Made by a program: the position numbers and the translations under genes. Shown here piece after piece: positions 17,868 through 27,278 of a DNA stretch of 64,000 nucleotides; the first letter of the stretch is position 1, and every line of letters begins with the position of its first letter. The DNA comes from Thalassobius sp. I31.1 (GTDB lineage Bacteria > Pseudomonadota > Alphaproteobacteria > Rhodobacterales > Rhodobacteraceae). The notes under the pieces are model-generated. The model made no database searches, was not told the origin of the DNA, and saw only the letters and a program-made list of their open reading frames with translations. The DNA lies in the NCBI RefSeq assembly GCF_003031585.1, contig NZ_PWAA01000065.1, forward strand, positions 62,001 through 126,000, in the 5' to 3' direction.

Positions 17868-17966
17868 GTAACATTTTCAAATTTGCAAACCGCAGCTTGA
17901 CAAAATGTCGCAACGCACACCACGCATTTCGGTTATCCATTTATTTCAACAGGCAAAATTTCGCTT

Positions 17967-17980
17967 TTGATCTAAGTCAA
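17967..17980. promoter_or_regulatory. FNR/NarR-type box upstream of narK
   Basis: TTGAT-CTAA-GTCAA is a near-perfect Crp/Fnr half-site pair. Its centre lies about 78 bp before the narK ATG; a class II arrangement (centre at -41.5) would put transcription start near 18015, leaving a 5' leader of about 37 bases. This is the best candidate activator site for the nar operon. Confidence 0.72.
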
Positions 17981-18051
17981 GTTTTCCCCCAACTGGAAGG
18001 CGCAAACCCTGACCAGAGCCCACAAAACGGGCAGAGTATCTGGAGGGACAG

Positions 18052-19500
18052 ATGGAGCTACAAAACAAAGCCACAAGTCTCTGGCGAAATTTCTTTAACG
18101 TCAGAATGGTTCAAATCCGTACATTTCACATGACATGGTTTGCGTTCTTCGCGTGTTTCTTTGCATGGTTTGGCATTGCGCCGATGATGATCATCGTGCG
18201 CGAAGAACTGGGCCTGACCAAATCCCAGGTCGGCTGGACCATCATTGCATCCGTTGCGGTGACCGTGTTCGCGCGCTTCTTTATCGGCTGGTTCTGTGAC
18301 CGGGTCGGTCCGCGCATCGCCTATACATCCCTGCTGATCGTCGGGTCTTTGCCTGTTGCGGGTATCGGTCTTGCCAACAGCTTTGAAAGCTTTCTGATCT
18401 TTCGCCTGCTGATCGGTGTGATTGGCGCGTCTTTCGTGATCACCCAATACCACACTACCGTGATGTTTGCGCCCAACGTGGTTGGCACTGCAAACGCGAC
18501 TTCTGCGGGATGGGGCAACCTGGGTGGCGGTGTCACACAGATCGTTATGCCTTTGATCTTCACAGGTTTTATCGTTGGTTTCGGCTTTACTGATGCGGCT
18601 GCGTGGCGTGCGTCTATGGTGCTGGTTGGCGCTGTGACCTTCTCCATCGGGATCGCCTATTTTTTCCTGACCCAGGATGCGCCTGACGGGAACTTCAAAG
18701 ACCTGCGTGCCCAGGGCAAGATGCAGTCAAAAGACAAAGTCACTGGTGCATATTTTGCAGCAATGGCCGACTACCGTGTCTGGTTGATGTTCGTGATCTA
18801 CGGCGCGTGTTTCGGCATCGAGCTGTTGGTCAACGGGTCTATCGCGCTGTATTTCGTCGACTACTTTGACTTCTTCAAAGGCATGCCACTGGCCCGTGCC
18901 GCGGTGACCGCAGGTATGATTGCTGGTCTGTTCGGCCTGATGAACATCTTTGCCCGGACATTGGGCGGCATCTTTGGCGATAACTTTGCAGCGCTCTGGG
19001 GTCTGAAGGGTCGCACAACCTGGTTGTTCATTGCGCTGTTGGGCGAAGGCCTTGCGCTGATGTTGTTCAGCCAGATGCCCATCCTTGTTCTGGCGATCCC
19101 AACCCTGATCCTGTTCTCTCTGTTCACCCAGATGTCCGAAGGCGCGACCTATTCCGTGGTGCCATTCGTCAACAAAAAAGCACTTGGCGCGGTTGCCGGT
19201 GTGGTCGGTGCAGGCGGGAACGCCGGTGCGGTTCTGGGCGGGTTCCTGTTGAAAAGCGAAGCTTACAACAGCAACTGGGATGATGCCTATCTGACCATTG
19301 GTATGATCGTAACCTGCGTATCAGTTCTGGCCCTGTTCATCCGCTTCTCACCTGAACAGGAAGCTGAAGAACGCGCCTTGTTTGAAAAAGCCAGCCTTGA
19401 TGGCCTGCAGATGCATGCAGATCAGGCCAACGCGGCCCTGGCGAAATCCGTGGCGATTGTTGAGGACTACAACCGCACACACCCTGACAACAAAGCATAA
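18052..19500 (+). CDS. narK: NarK1-type nitrate transporter (MFS)
   Basis: A 482-residue major facilitator with about 12 membrane helices. NarK1-type proteins are thought to bring nitrate in with protons, which is needed to start nitrate respiration. Visible family motifs are VREELGLTKSQVGW near helix 1-2, FIGWFCDRVGPR, the nitrate-signature-like segment SAGWGNLGGGVTQIVMP and its second-half counterpart GVVGAGGNAGAVLGG. The ATG is preceded by GGAGGG. It is the first nar gene downstream of the FNR-type box. In Paracoccus NarK is a fusion of NarK1 and NarK2 domains; here they are separate genes. Confidence 0.92.
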   Translation: MELQNKATSLWRNFFNVRMVQIRTFHMTWFAFFACFFAWFGIAPMMIIVREELGLTKSQVGWTIIASVAVTVFARFFIGWFCDRVGPRIAYTSLLIVGSLPVAGIGLANSFESFLIFRLLIGVIGASFVITQYHTTVMFAPNVVGTANATSAGWGNLGGGVTQIVMPLIFTGFIVGFGFTDAAAWRASMVLVGAVTFSIGIAYFFLTQDAPDGNFKDLRAQGKMQSKDKVTGAYFAAMADYRVWLMFVIYGACFGIELLVNGSIALYFVDYFDFFKGMPLARAAVTAGMIAGLFGLMNIFARTLGGIFGDNFAALWGLKGRTTWLFIALLGEGLALMLFSQMPILVLAIPTLILFSLFTQMSEGATYSVVPFVNKKALGAVAGVVGAGGNAGAVLGGFLLKSEAYNSNWDDAYLTIGMIVTCVSVLALFIRFSPEQEAEERALFEKASLDGLQMHADQANAALAKSVAIVEDYNRTHPDNKA

Positions 19501-19511
19501 CAATACTCACA

Positions 19512-19532
19512 GGCGGGTCATCCGGACCCGCC
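19512..19532 (+). promoter_or_regulatory. Intercistronic hairpin between the two narK genes
   Basis: Perfect 8-bp stem GGCGGGTC/GACCCGCC with loop ATCCG, not followed by a T run. It is better read as an mRNA stability or processing element than as a terminator. Confidence 0.6.
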
Positions 19533-19561
19533 GCAACCCTCACACTGAGGAGGAACTAAAA

Positions 19562-21169
19562 TTGGGACAAGATCTTAGAAACTATACACCAGAAGACGAA
19601 ACCTTCTGGCAGAATGAAGGGAAGGCGATTGCGAACCGCAACCTCTGGATCTCCATTCCATCGCTGCTTTGCGGCTTTGCGGTCTGGCTGTATTGGGGCA
19701 TCATCACCGTTCAGATGATTAACCTTGGGTTCGGCTTTGAAAAATCTGACCTGTTCACATTGGGTGCGATTGCCGGTCTGACTGGCGCGACCCTGCGCAT
19801 CCCGTCCACATTCTTCGTGCGTATCGCGGGGGGACGGAACACTATTTTCTTCACCACGGCCCTATTGATGATCCCGGCCCTTGGCGCGGGTTACTATCTG
19901 CAAGACCCGAACACACCGCTGTGGAAATTCCAGGTTCTGGCGTTCCTGTCCGGTATCGGTGGCGGTAACTTCTCAAGCTCCATGTCCAACATTTCTTTCT
20001 TCTTCCCGAAAAAGATGCAGGGGTATTCCCTGGGCATGAACGCGGGTCTGGGCAACTTTGGTGTAACCACCATGCAGATCCTGATCCCACTGGTGATGAC
20101 CTTTGGTCTGTTCGGTGGCGAAGGTCGTGAACTGGTGAACACATCCGGCACATTGATCGGTAAGATCCCGGCTGGCACTGAAACCTACATCCAGAACGCA
20201 GGCTTTGTCTGGCTTCTGTTCCTTGTGCCGCTGGCGTTTGCTGGCTGGTGGGGCATGAACAACATCCGTGATGAACATGTCTCCCCTGACATCCCGTCCC
20301 CTGTTGGCGCATTTGGCACCATTTCCGGCATGTTGCTGGTGGGTTTCCTGACGGCTGCTTTCGGCCTGTGGCTGATGCTGCCTGCAAAAGTTGGTGGGTC
20401 TGGCTTTATGGTTTCCAAATGGATCGTTCTGCCGATCGTGATCGCGCTGACTGTGTTCCTGCTGAAGATGATCCCTGGTCAGGTTGGTCAAAACCTGTCA
20501 CGTCAGTATAAGATCTTTGGCAACAAACACACATGGGCGATGACTGTCATCTACACCATGACCTTTGGTTCCTTCATCGGTTATGCGGCGACTTTCGCAC
20601 TGGCAATCAAAGTTGTGTTTGGCTTCCAGCACGTTGAGATTGACGGCGTGATGACCCACGATCTGGCCAACCCGAACGGACCAAGCGCCCTGATGTATGC
20701 CTGGATGGGCCCATTCATCGGTGCCCTGATCCGCCCTGTTGGCGGTATGATCGCTGACAAACTGGGCGGTGCCCGTGTGACCCAGTGGATTTCCATCGTC
20801 ATGGTTGGTTCTGCCCTGGGTGTGGCTTACTTCCTGAAGCAAGCTTACGTGTCCGCAACCCCGGAAGAATTCTTCTTCCCCTTCATGATCCTCTTCCTGA
20901 TCCTGTTTGCGGCAACCGGCATCGGCAACGGGTCCACCTTCCGTACCATCGCTGTGGCCTTCAACAAAGAACAGGCTGGCCCCGTTCTTGGCTGGACCGC
21001 CGCTGTGGCTGCTTACGGCGCATTCATCATCCCCAAAGTGTTTGGTGAACAGATCAAAGCCGCGACACCTGAATACGCTTTGTATGGTTTCGCAGTCTTC
21101 TACGGCGTCTGCATCCTGATCAACTGGTGGTTCTACCTGCGCCCCGGCGCCTACATCAAGAACCCTTGA
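19562..21169 (+). CDS. narK2: NarK2-type nitrate/nitrite antiporter (MFS)
   Basis: A 535-residue major facilitator expected to exchange nitrate for nitrite during respiration. The start is a TTG at 19562 (protein begins (M)GQDLRNYTPED), nine bases after AGGAGG; upstream in-frame codons run into the previous gene's 3' end in another frame and are not coding. About 12 to 14 helices, with SGIGGGNFSSSMSNISFFFPKKMQGYSLGMNAGLGNFGV in the first half (read in pieces) and GIGNGSTFRTIAVAF in the second, the NarK signature segments. It follows narK1 after 61 bp and precedes narG by 106 bp. Confidence 0.9.
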   Translation: MGQDLRNYTPEDETFWQNEGKAIANRNLWISIPSLLCGFAVWLYWGIITVQMINLGFGFEKSDLFTLGAIAGLTGATLRIPSTFFVRIAGGRNTIFFTTALLMIPALGAGYYLQDPNTPLWKFQVLAFLSGIGGGNFSSSMSNISFFFPKKMQGYSLGMNAGLGNFGVTTMQILIPLVMTFGLFGGEGRELVNTSGTLIGKIPAGTETYIQNAGFVWLLFLVPLAFAGWWGMNNIRDEHVSPDIPSPVGAFGTISGMLLVGFLTAAFGLWLMLPAKVGGSGFMVSKWIVLPIVIALTVFLLKMIPGQVGQNLSRQYKIFGNKHTWAMTVIYTMTFGSFIGYAATFALAIKVVFGFQHVEIDGVMTHDLANPNGPSALMYAWMGPFIGALIRPVGGMIADKLGGARVTQWISIVMVGSALGVAYFLKQAYVSATPEEFFFPFMILFLILFAATGIGNGSTFRTIAVAFNKEQAGPVLGWTAAVAAYGAFIIPKVFGEQIKAATPEYALYGFAVFYGVCILINWWFYLRPGAYIKNP

Positions 21170-21213
21170 TTTCCGACACTTCAGTTCCGGCCATCCCGGC
21201 CGGGGCTGAGCCA

Positions 21214-21251
21214 GCCCGCCCCTTCCGCACTTCCCGTGCACCGGGGCGGGC
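21214..21251 (+). promoter_or_regulatory. Long hairpin in the narK2-narG gap
   Basis: Perfect 9-bp stem GCCCGCCCC/GGGGCGGGC with an inner 4-bp stem GCAC/GTGC. It ends 24 bases before the narG ATG and lacks a U tract. Probable segmental stability or processing element separating transporter and enzyme messages. Confidence 0.55.
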
Positions 21252-21275
21252 CAGCAAACCTAAGGAGAACATGAG

Positions 21276-24200
21276 ATGAGCCACCTGCTCGACCGTCTGA
21301 ATTTCTTCCAGTCAAAGCAACTGGATACCTTTTCCAACAAGCATGGTCAGACCACAAATGAAGACCGCGCCTGGGAAGATGTTTACCGCAACCGCTGGCG
21401 TCACGACAAAGTTGTGCGTTCGACCCACGGTGTGAACTGTACGGGTTCCTGTTCGTGGAAGATCTATGTGAAATCCGGCATCGTGACCTGGGAAACCCAG
21501 CAAACCGATTACCCGCGCACACGCCCGGACCTGCCGAACCACGAACCACGTGGTTGTGCCCGTGGTGCAAGTTATTCCTGGTATCTCTATTCTGCCAACC
21601 GGGTGAAAAACCCGCTGATCCGTGGCAAGCTGATGAAAGCCTGGCGCCGGATGCGCAAAAACATGGAACCCGCTGCGGCCTGGAAGGCCCTTCAGGAAGA
21701 TCCAGTTCTGCGCGCAAGCTATGTGAAAACCCGTGGTAAAGGCGGCTTTGTGCGCGCGACTTGGGATGAAAGCACTGAAATCATCGCCGCCGCCAACGCC
21801 TACACTGTGAAAACATACGGCCCCGACCGTGTCTTTGGCTTCTCGCCCATTCCTGCGATGTCCATGGTGTCTTATGCCGCTGGTTCACGTTACCTGTCCC
21901 TGCTTGGTGGCGTCTGCATGTCCTTCTATGACTGGTACTGCGACCTTCCACCTGCCTCTCCCATGACCTGGGGTGAACAGACCGACGTGCCTGAATCTGC
22001 CGACTGGTACAACGCCGGTTACCTGCTGCTTTGGGGATCAAACGTGCCGCAAACACGTACGCCGGATGCGCATTTCTACACCGAGGCCCGCTACCGCGGC
22101 ACAAAATCCGCTGTTGTATCGCCTGACTATTCAGAGGCCGCCAAATTCGGTGACATCTGGCTGAACGCGAAACAAGGAACCGACGCAGCGCTGGCCATGG
22201 CTTTCGGTCACGTGATCCTGCGCGAATTCCACCTGGACCGTCAGGCCGAATATTTTGAGGATTACACCCGCAAATATTCCGACTTCCCGATGCTTGTCAC
22301 CATGGAAGAAAAAGATGGCCGTATGATCCCGGGTCGCTTCCTGCGGGCCGATGATCTGGCTGGTAAGCTTGGCGAGAAAAACAATCCCGAATGGAAAACC
22401 ATCGCCTGGGACAGTGAAAACGGTCTTTGCGCACCGAACGGTTCCGTCGGCTATCGCTGGGGCGAAGACGGCGAATGGAACCTTGAAGAACGCGCCAAGG
22501 GCAAAGACACTGATCTGAAGATGTCCTTCATCCTGGAAGAAGACCACGAAGAAGTTGTCGGCGTTGATTTCCCATACTTCGGCGGTGAAGCCACTGAAAA
22601 CTTCCATAAATGTGACCACCCTGACGTTCTGACCCGCAATATTCCGGTCAAGAAAATCAAGTCCGGCAAAAAGACCATCACCGTTGCGACTGTGTTTGAT
22701 CTGTTCTGTGCGAACTATGGTCTGGATCGTGGTCTGGGCGGCGATTGGGTTGCGAAAGACTACAACGACGATATCCCCGGCACCCCGGCCTGGGCTGAGA
22801 AAATCACAGGTGTCGCCCGTGATAAAATCGAAGCCGTGGCCCGTGAATTCGCCCTGAACGCTGAGAAAACCAATGGTAAATCCATGGTCATTCTGGGTGC
22901 AGGTCTGAACCACTGGTACCACATGGATATGAACTATCGCGGCATTATCAATATGCTGGTGATGTGTGGTTGTATCGGTCAATCCGGCGGTGGCTGGAGC
23001 CACTATGTCGGTCAGGAAAAACTGCGTCCACAAACTGGTTGGCAGCCCCTGGCCTTTGGTCTGGATTGGTGCCGCCCACCACGTCACATGAACTCGACCT
23101 CTGCTTGGTATGCGCACACAGATCAGTTCCGTTATGAACAACTGTCAGCCAATGAAATCCTGTCCCCAACCGCACCGGAAGGTGACTGGGATATCAACCT
23201 GATTGACTACAACATCCGTGCGGAACGCATGGGCTGGTTGCCATCTGCACCGCAGCTGAAAACCAACCCGCTTGAGGTGGCCAAAGCTGCGAAAGAAGCA
23301 GGCAAAGAGATCCCGGTCTATGTGGCGGAACAGCTGAAATCTGGCGATCTGGAAATGTCCTGTGAGGACCCGGATGCACCGGAAAACTGGCCGCGTAACC
23401 TGTTTATCTGGCGTTCCAACCTGCTTGGTTCTTCCGGTAAAGGTCACGAATATTTCCTTAAGCACCTGCTTGGCACCGATCACGGTGTTCTGGGCAAGGA
23501 TCTTGGGGAAGAAGGCGGCGCAATGCCGAAGGAAGCCAAATGGCACAAGGACGCCCCGAAAGGCAAACTTGATCTCTTGGTGACCATCGACTTCCGCATG
23601 TCCACCACCGCTGTGTACTCAGACATCGTTCTGCCGACTGCTTCCTGGTATGAGAAAGACGATCTGAACACATCAGACATGCACCCATTCATCCACCCGC
23701 TTCAGGCGGCGGTTGATCCGGCGTATGAGTCAAAATCTGACTGGGAAATCTTCAAATCCATCGCGCAGAAATTCAGTGAAGTCGCACCGGAAATCCTGGG
23801 CGTTGAAACTGACATCGTACAACTGCCAATCCTGCATGACACCCCTGCCGAAATCGCGCAGGATCAAGTGCTTGACTGGAAAAAAGGCGAATGTGACCTG
23901 ATCCCTGGCAAAACCGCGCCGAACTATATTGCGGTCGAACGGGATTACCCGAACCTGGGTAAAAAGTTCACATCTGTCGGGCCTCTGCTTGAAAAGCTGG
24001 GCAATGGCGGCAAAGGCATCAACTGGAACACCGAAACAGAGGTGCACCACCTTGGTGATCTGAACGGTCGCGTTCTGGATGATGGCGTGTCCAAAGGTCA
24101 GCCAAAGCTTGATACTGCGATTGATGCGGCGGAAATGATCCTGATGCTTGCACCGGAAACCAACGGCGAAGTTGCGGTCAAGGCCTGGAACGAACTGTCC

Positions 24201-25004
24201 AAAGCCACCGGTCGTGAACACGCGCACCTGGCCCTGCCGAAGGAAGATGAAAAGATCCGTTTCCGTGACATCGCGGTGCAGCCTCGTAAGATTATCTCGT
24301 CCCCCACATGGTCCGGGATTGAAAGCGAAGAGGTCTGTTATAACGCCGGTTACACCAACGTGCATGAGCTGATCCCTTGGCGCACCCTAACCGGTCGTCA
24401 GCAGCTCTATCAGGATCACCTGTGGATGCGCGCCTTTGGTGAAGGTTTCGTTGGCTGGCGTCCGCCAGTGGATCTGAAAACCATCAATGCTGACATTCAG
24501 GATGATGGCGATAACCTGATCCTGAACTTCATCACACCACACCAGAAATGGGGCATTCACTCTACTTACAGTGACAACCTGATGATGCTGACCCTGAACC
24601 GGGGTGGCCCTGTGGTCTGGATTTCGGAAACTGATGCGAAATCTGCCGGGATCGTCGATAACGACTGGGTTGAGGTCTATAACGCCAATGGTGCCCTGAC
24701 TGCGCGTGCCGTTGTGTCCCAGCGGATGAAAGATGGCACGATCTTCATGTATCACGCCCAGGAAAAAATCGTGAACACCCCCGGGTCTGAGAAGACCGGT
24801 CATCGCGGTGGCATCCACAACTCGGTCACACGGGCAACCGTGAAACCAACCCATATGATCGGGGCCTATGCGCACCAGTCCTATGGTTTCAACTACTACG
24901 GCACAGTTGGTTCCAACCGCGATGAATTCGTGGTTGTGCGTAAAATGCGCAAAGTCGACTGGCTTGATACCCCTGCAACCCAATCCCCGGAGGCCGCAGA
25001 ATGA
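21276..25004 (+). CDS. narG: Respiratory nitrate reductase alpha subunit
   Basis: Catalytic subunit (1242 residues) of the membrane-bound, cytoplasm-facing nitrate reductase; reduces nitrate to nitrite at a Mo-bis-MGD centre. The FS0 cluster ligands are His51, Cys55, Cys59 and Cys94, equivalent to His50/Cys54/Cys58/Cys93 of E. coli NarG. The molybdenum ligand corresponds to Asp223 in SFYDWYCDLPPASP (E. coli Asp222). The N-terminus keeps the vestigial twin-arginine-like region without cleavage site. AAGGAG precedes the ATG. The stop overlaps narH by 4 bp. Length and motifs are fully normal, so the enzyme should be active. Confidence 0.98.
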   Translation: MSHLLDRLNFFQSKQLDTFSNKHGQTTNEDRAWEDVYRNRWRHDKVVRSTHGVNCTGSCSWKIYVKSGIVTWETQQTDYPRTRPDLPNHEPRGCARGASYSWYLYSANRVKNPLIRGKLMKAWRRMRKNMEPAAAWKALQEDPVLRASYVKTRGKGGFVRATWDESTEIIAAANAYTVKTYGPDRVFGFSPIPAMSMVSYAAGSRYLSLLGGVCMSFYDWYCDLPPASPMTWGEQTDVPESADWYNAGYLLLWGSNVPQTRTPDAHFYTEARYRGTKSAVVSPDYSEAAKFGDIWLNAKQGTDAALAMAFGHVILREFHLDRQAEYFEDYTRKYSDFPMLVTMEEKDGRMIPGRFLRADDLAGKLGEKNNPEWKTIAWDSENGLCAPNGSVGYRWGEDGEWNLEERAKGKDTDLKMSFILEEDHEEVVGVDFPYFGGEATENFHKCDHPDVLTRNIPVKKIKSGKKTITVATVFDLFCANYGLDRGLGGDWVAKDYNDDIPGTPAWAEKITGVARDKIEAVAREFALNAEKTNGKSMVILGAGLNHWYHMDMNYRGIINMLVMCGCIGQSGGGWSHYVGQEKLRPQTGWQPLAFGLDWCRPPRHMNSTSAWYAHTDQFRYEQLSANEILSPTAPEGDWDINLIDYNIRAERMGWLPSAPQLKTNPLEVAKAAKEAGKEIPVYVAEQLKSGDLEMSCEDPDAPENWPRNLFIWRSNLLGSSGKGHEYFLKHLLGTDHGVLGKDLGEEGGAMPKEAKWHKDAPKGKLDLLVTIDFRMSTTAVYSDIVLPTASWYEKDDLNTSDMHPFIHPLQAAVDPAYESKSDWEIFKSIAQKFSEVAPEILGVETDIVQLPILHDTPAEIAQDQVLDWKKGECDLIPGKTAPNYIAVERDYPNLGKKFTSVGPLLEKLGNGGKGINWNTETEVHHLGDLNGRVLDDGVSKGQPKLDTAIDAAEMILMLAPETNGEVAVKAWNELSKATGREHAHLALPKEDEKIRFRDIAVQPRKIISSPTWSGIESEEVCYNAGYTNVHELIPWRTLTGRQQLYQDHLWMRAFGEGFVGWRPPVDLKTINADIQDDGDNLILNFITPHQKWGIHSTYSDNLMMLTLNRGGPVVWISETDAKSAGIVDNDWVEVYNANGALTARAVVSQRMKDGTIFMYHAQEKIVNTPGSEKTGHRGGIHNSVTRATVKPTHMIGAYAHQSYGFNYYGTVGSNRDEFVVVRKMRKVDWLDTPATQSPEAAE

Positions 25005-26551
25005 AGATCCGCGCACAAATTGGCATGGTGCTGAACCTTGATAAATGTATCGGGTGTCACACCTGTTCCGTGACCTGTAAGAACGTCTGGACCTCCCGCG
25101 AGGGGGTCGAGTACGCCTGGTTCAACAACGTTGAAAGCAAACCTGGCACTGGTTATCCGAAAGACTGGGAAAACCAGAAACGCTGGAATGGTGGCTGGGA
25201 GCGGACCAAATCCGGCAAGCTTCAGCCAAAGATGGGGTCCAAATGGCGGGTGCTGGCGAAACTGTTCGGCAACCCGGATCTGCCCGAAATCGACGATTAC
25301 TATGAACCGTTTGATTTCGACTATGACCATCTGAAATCCGCGCCGGAAATGAACCATTATCCAACCGCCCGCCCGTTTTCCAAGATCACAGGCGAACGGA
25401 TGGAAAAGATCGAAACCGGTCCGAACTGGGAAGAAATCCTGGGGGGTGAATTTGCGAAGCGTGGCGAAGACTATAACTTCGAAGGCATCCAGAAAGAGAT
25501 CTACGGCGAATATGAAAATACATTCATGATGTATTTGCCACGTCTCTGCGAACACTGTCTGAACCCCGCCTGTGCCGCCGCCTGCCCGTCAGGTGCGATC
25601 TACAAGCGTGAAGAAGACGGCATCGTTCTGATTGACCAGGAAAAATGTCGCGGCTGGCGCATGTGTGTATCCGGCTGTCCTTACAAAAAGGTCTATTACA
25701 ACTGGGAAAGCGGCAAGTCTGAGAAATGTACTTTCTGTTACCCACGCATTGAATCAGGTCAGCCAACTGTCTGTTCCGAAACCTGTGTGGGGCGTATCCG
25801 GTATCTGGGTGTGATGCTGTACGATCAGGATCGCATTGATGAAGCGGCCAACGTGAGTGATGAACAGGATCTGTATAAATCCCAGTGCGACATCTTCCTT
25901 GACCCGAACGATCCGGAAATCGCAGCTGAAGCCATCCGCCAGGGTGTGCCGCAGGATTGGGTGAAATCTGCCCAGAACTCGCCTGTCTATAAAATGGCGA
26001 TGGACTGGAAGATCGCTTTCCCGCTGCACCCGGAATATCGCACCCTGCCGATGGTCTGGTATATCCCGCCACTGTCCCCGATCCAGAACGCAGCAGAAGC
26101 CGGCGCGATTGGTGTTGATAAGGAAATGCCGGATGTAAAATCCCTGCGTATCCCTGTGAAATACCTGGCAAACATGCTGACCGCCGGTGAAGAAGCCCCT
26201 GTGGTTTCTGCCCTGGAACGGATGCTTGCGATGCGGGCTTATATGCGCTCCAAGACCGTGGACGGCGTGATTGATGCGGGCATTGCCGAACGTGTGGGCA
26301 TGACGCCTGAGTTGATTGAAGACATGTATCACATCATGGCGATTGCCAACTATGAGGATCGTTTTGTCGTGCCAACCGCGCACCGCGAACAGGTTGAAGA
26401 CGCCTATGACATTCGCAGCGGCTGTGGCTTTACCGATGGCAACGGTTGTTCCACCGGCACAAGCAAGGGTTCCATGTTTGGCGGCAAATCCAAAGACTTC
26501 CGCCTGCCAAACCCAATGCACACTGGACCTGACAGCAAGGGGGCAAACTGA
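25001..26551 (+). CDS. narH: Respiratory nitrate reductase beta subunit
   Basis: Electron-transfer subunit (516 residues) with four Fe-S clusters linking NarI haems to NarG. First cysteine group is Cys16/19/22/26 (CIGCHTCSVTC); the others lie around 180-262 (CEHCLNPACAAAC, CRGWRMCVSGC, CTFCYP, CSETC). The tryptophan in CRGWRMC replaces a cysteine, as expected for the 3Fe-4S centre. Start codon overlaps the narG stop (ATGA) and its own stop overlaps the narJ start by one base, indicating coupled translation. Confidence 0.98.
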   Translation: MKIRAQIGMVLNLDKCIGCHTCSVTCKNVWTSREGVEYAWFNNVESKPGTGYPKDWENQKRWNGGWERTKSGKLQPKMGSKWRVLAKLFGNPDLPEIDDYYEPFDFDYDHLKSAPEMNHYPTARPFSKITGERMEKIETGPNWEEILGGEFAKRGEDYNFEGIQKEIYGEYENTFMMYLPRLCEHCLNPACAAACPSGAIYKREEDGIVLIDQEKCRGWRMCVSGCPYKKVYYNWESGKSEKCTFCYPRIESGQPTVCSETCVGRIRYLGVMLYDQDRIDEAANVSDEQDLYKSQCDIFLDPNDPEIAAEAIRQGVPQDWVKSAQNSPVYKMAMDWKIAFPLHPEYRTLPMVWYIPPLSPIQNAAEAGAIGVDKEMPDVKSLRIPVKYLANMLTAGEEAPVVSALERMLAMRAYMRSKTVDGVIDAGIAERVGMTPELIEDMYHIMAIANYEDRFVVPTAHREQVEDAYDIRSGCGFTDGNGCSTGTSKGSMFGGKSKDFRLPNPMHTGPDSKGAN

Positions 26552-27267
26552 TGCTTATGCCATTAAAAGCCATCTCGGCTATTCTAAGCTACCCGTCTGA
26601 GGGCCTTCAGGCGGCAGGCCCGGAACTGAAGGCAGCCCTTGCAGAGGGCGACCTTCTGACACCCAAACTGGTCGATCTTCTGTCGCGTCTTGTTGATGAC
26701 ATTGCGGGCATGGATATCTATGCGGCGCAGGAACGCTATGTGGGGCTGTTTGACCGGTCCCGCACCCTGTCCCTGAACCTGTTTGAACATGTGCACGGCG
26801 AAAGCCGTGACCGTGGGCCTGCGATGGTGGATCTGGTCGAAATGTATCGTGCCGGTGGCTTTGAACCCATCGCAAGCGAGCTGCCCGATCACCTGCCGGT
26901 GCTGCTGGAATTCCTGGCCTCACGCCCTATGGCTGAGGTCAAGGATGTGATCGGTGACACAGCACATATTCTGGAAAACCTGCAAACCCGCCTGACCCGC
27001 CGGGAAAGCGGTTACGCCGCAGCCATGGCCGCCCTGCAACATATCGCAGGTGTCAAAGCCGACGCCGCAGCAGTCGAAGCACTTTTGAGCGTGCCGGATG
27101 AAGACCCGGACGATCTGGAAGCGCTGGACCAGGTCTGGGAAGAAGCCCAGGTCACCTTTGGTCCCGATCCCGCCGCAGGCTGCCCACACGTGCGCGATAT
27201 GCTTGCGAACCTTGATCAGCCCGTCAATCAGCCAACCGATGGCAATCGCGCCACCGCAGCCGAATAA
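26551..27267 (+). CDS. narJ: Nitrate reductase molybdenum cofactor assembly chaperone
   Basis: System-specific chaperone of 238 residues that binds the NarG N-terminus and permits cofactor insertion; not part of the final enzyme. The first 160 residues follow the family (LSYPSEGLQAAGPEL, VGLFDRSRTLSLNLFEHVHGESRDRG, LPDHLPVLLEFLA). The C-terminal tail is acidic and variable. Translation start overlaps the narH stop. Confidence 0.96.
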   Translation: MLMPLKAISAILSYPSEGLQAAGPELKAALAEGDLLTPKLVDLLSRLVDDIAGMDIYAAQERYVGLFDRSRTLSLNLFEHVHGESRDRGPAMVDLVEMYRAGGFEPIASELPDHLPVLLEFLASRPMAEVKDVIGDTAHILENLQTRLTRRESGYAAAMAALQHIAGVKADAAAVEALLSVPDEDPDDLEALDQVWEEAQVTFGPDPAAGCPHVRDMLANLDQPVNQPTDGNRATAAE

Positions 27268-27278
27268 GGAGAATAGAT

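Noticed and set aside
17897-17914. Third possible FNR box at TTGACAAAATGTCGC
   Set aside because: The half-site spacing is wrong and the second half does not match ATCAA or GTCAA.
18100-18130. GGTTCAAATCC resembling a tRNA T-arm
   Set aside because: It lies inside the narK coding sequence, and no acceptor stem or anticodon arm can be folded around it.
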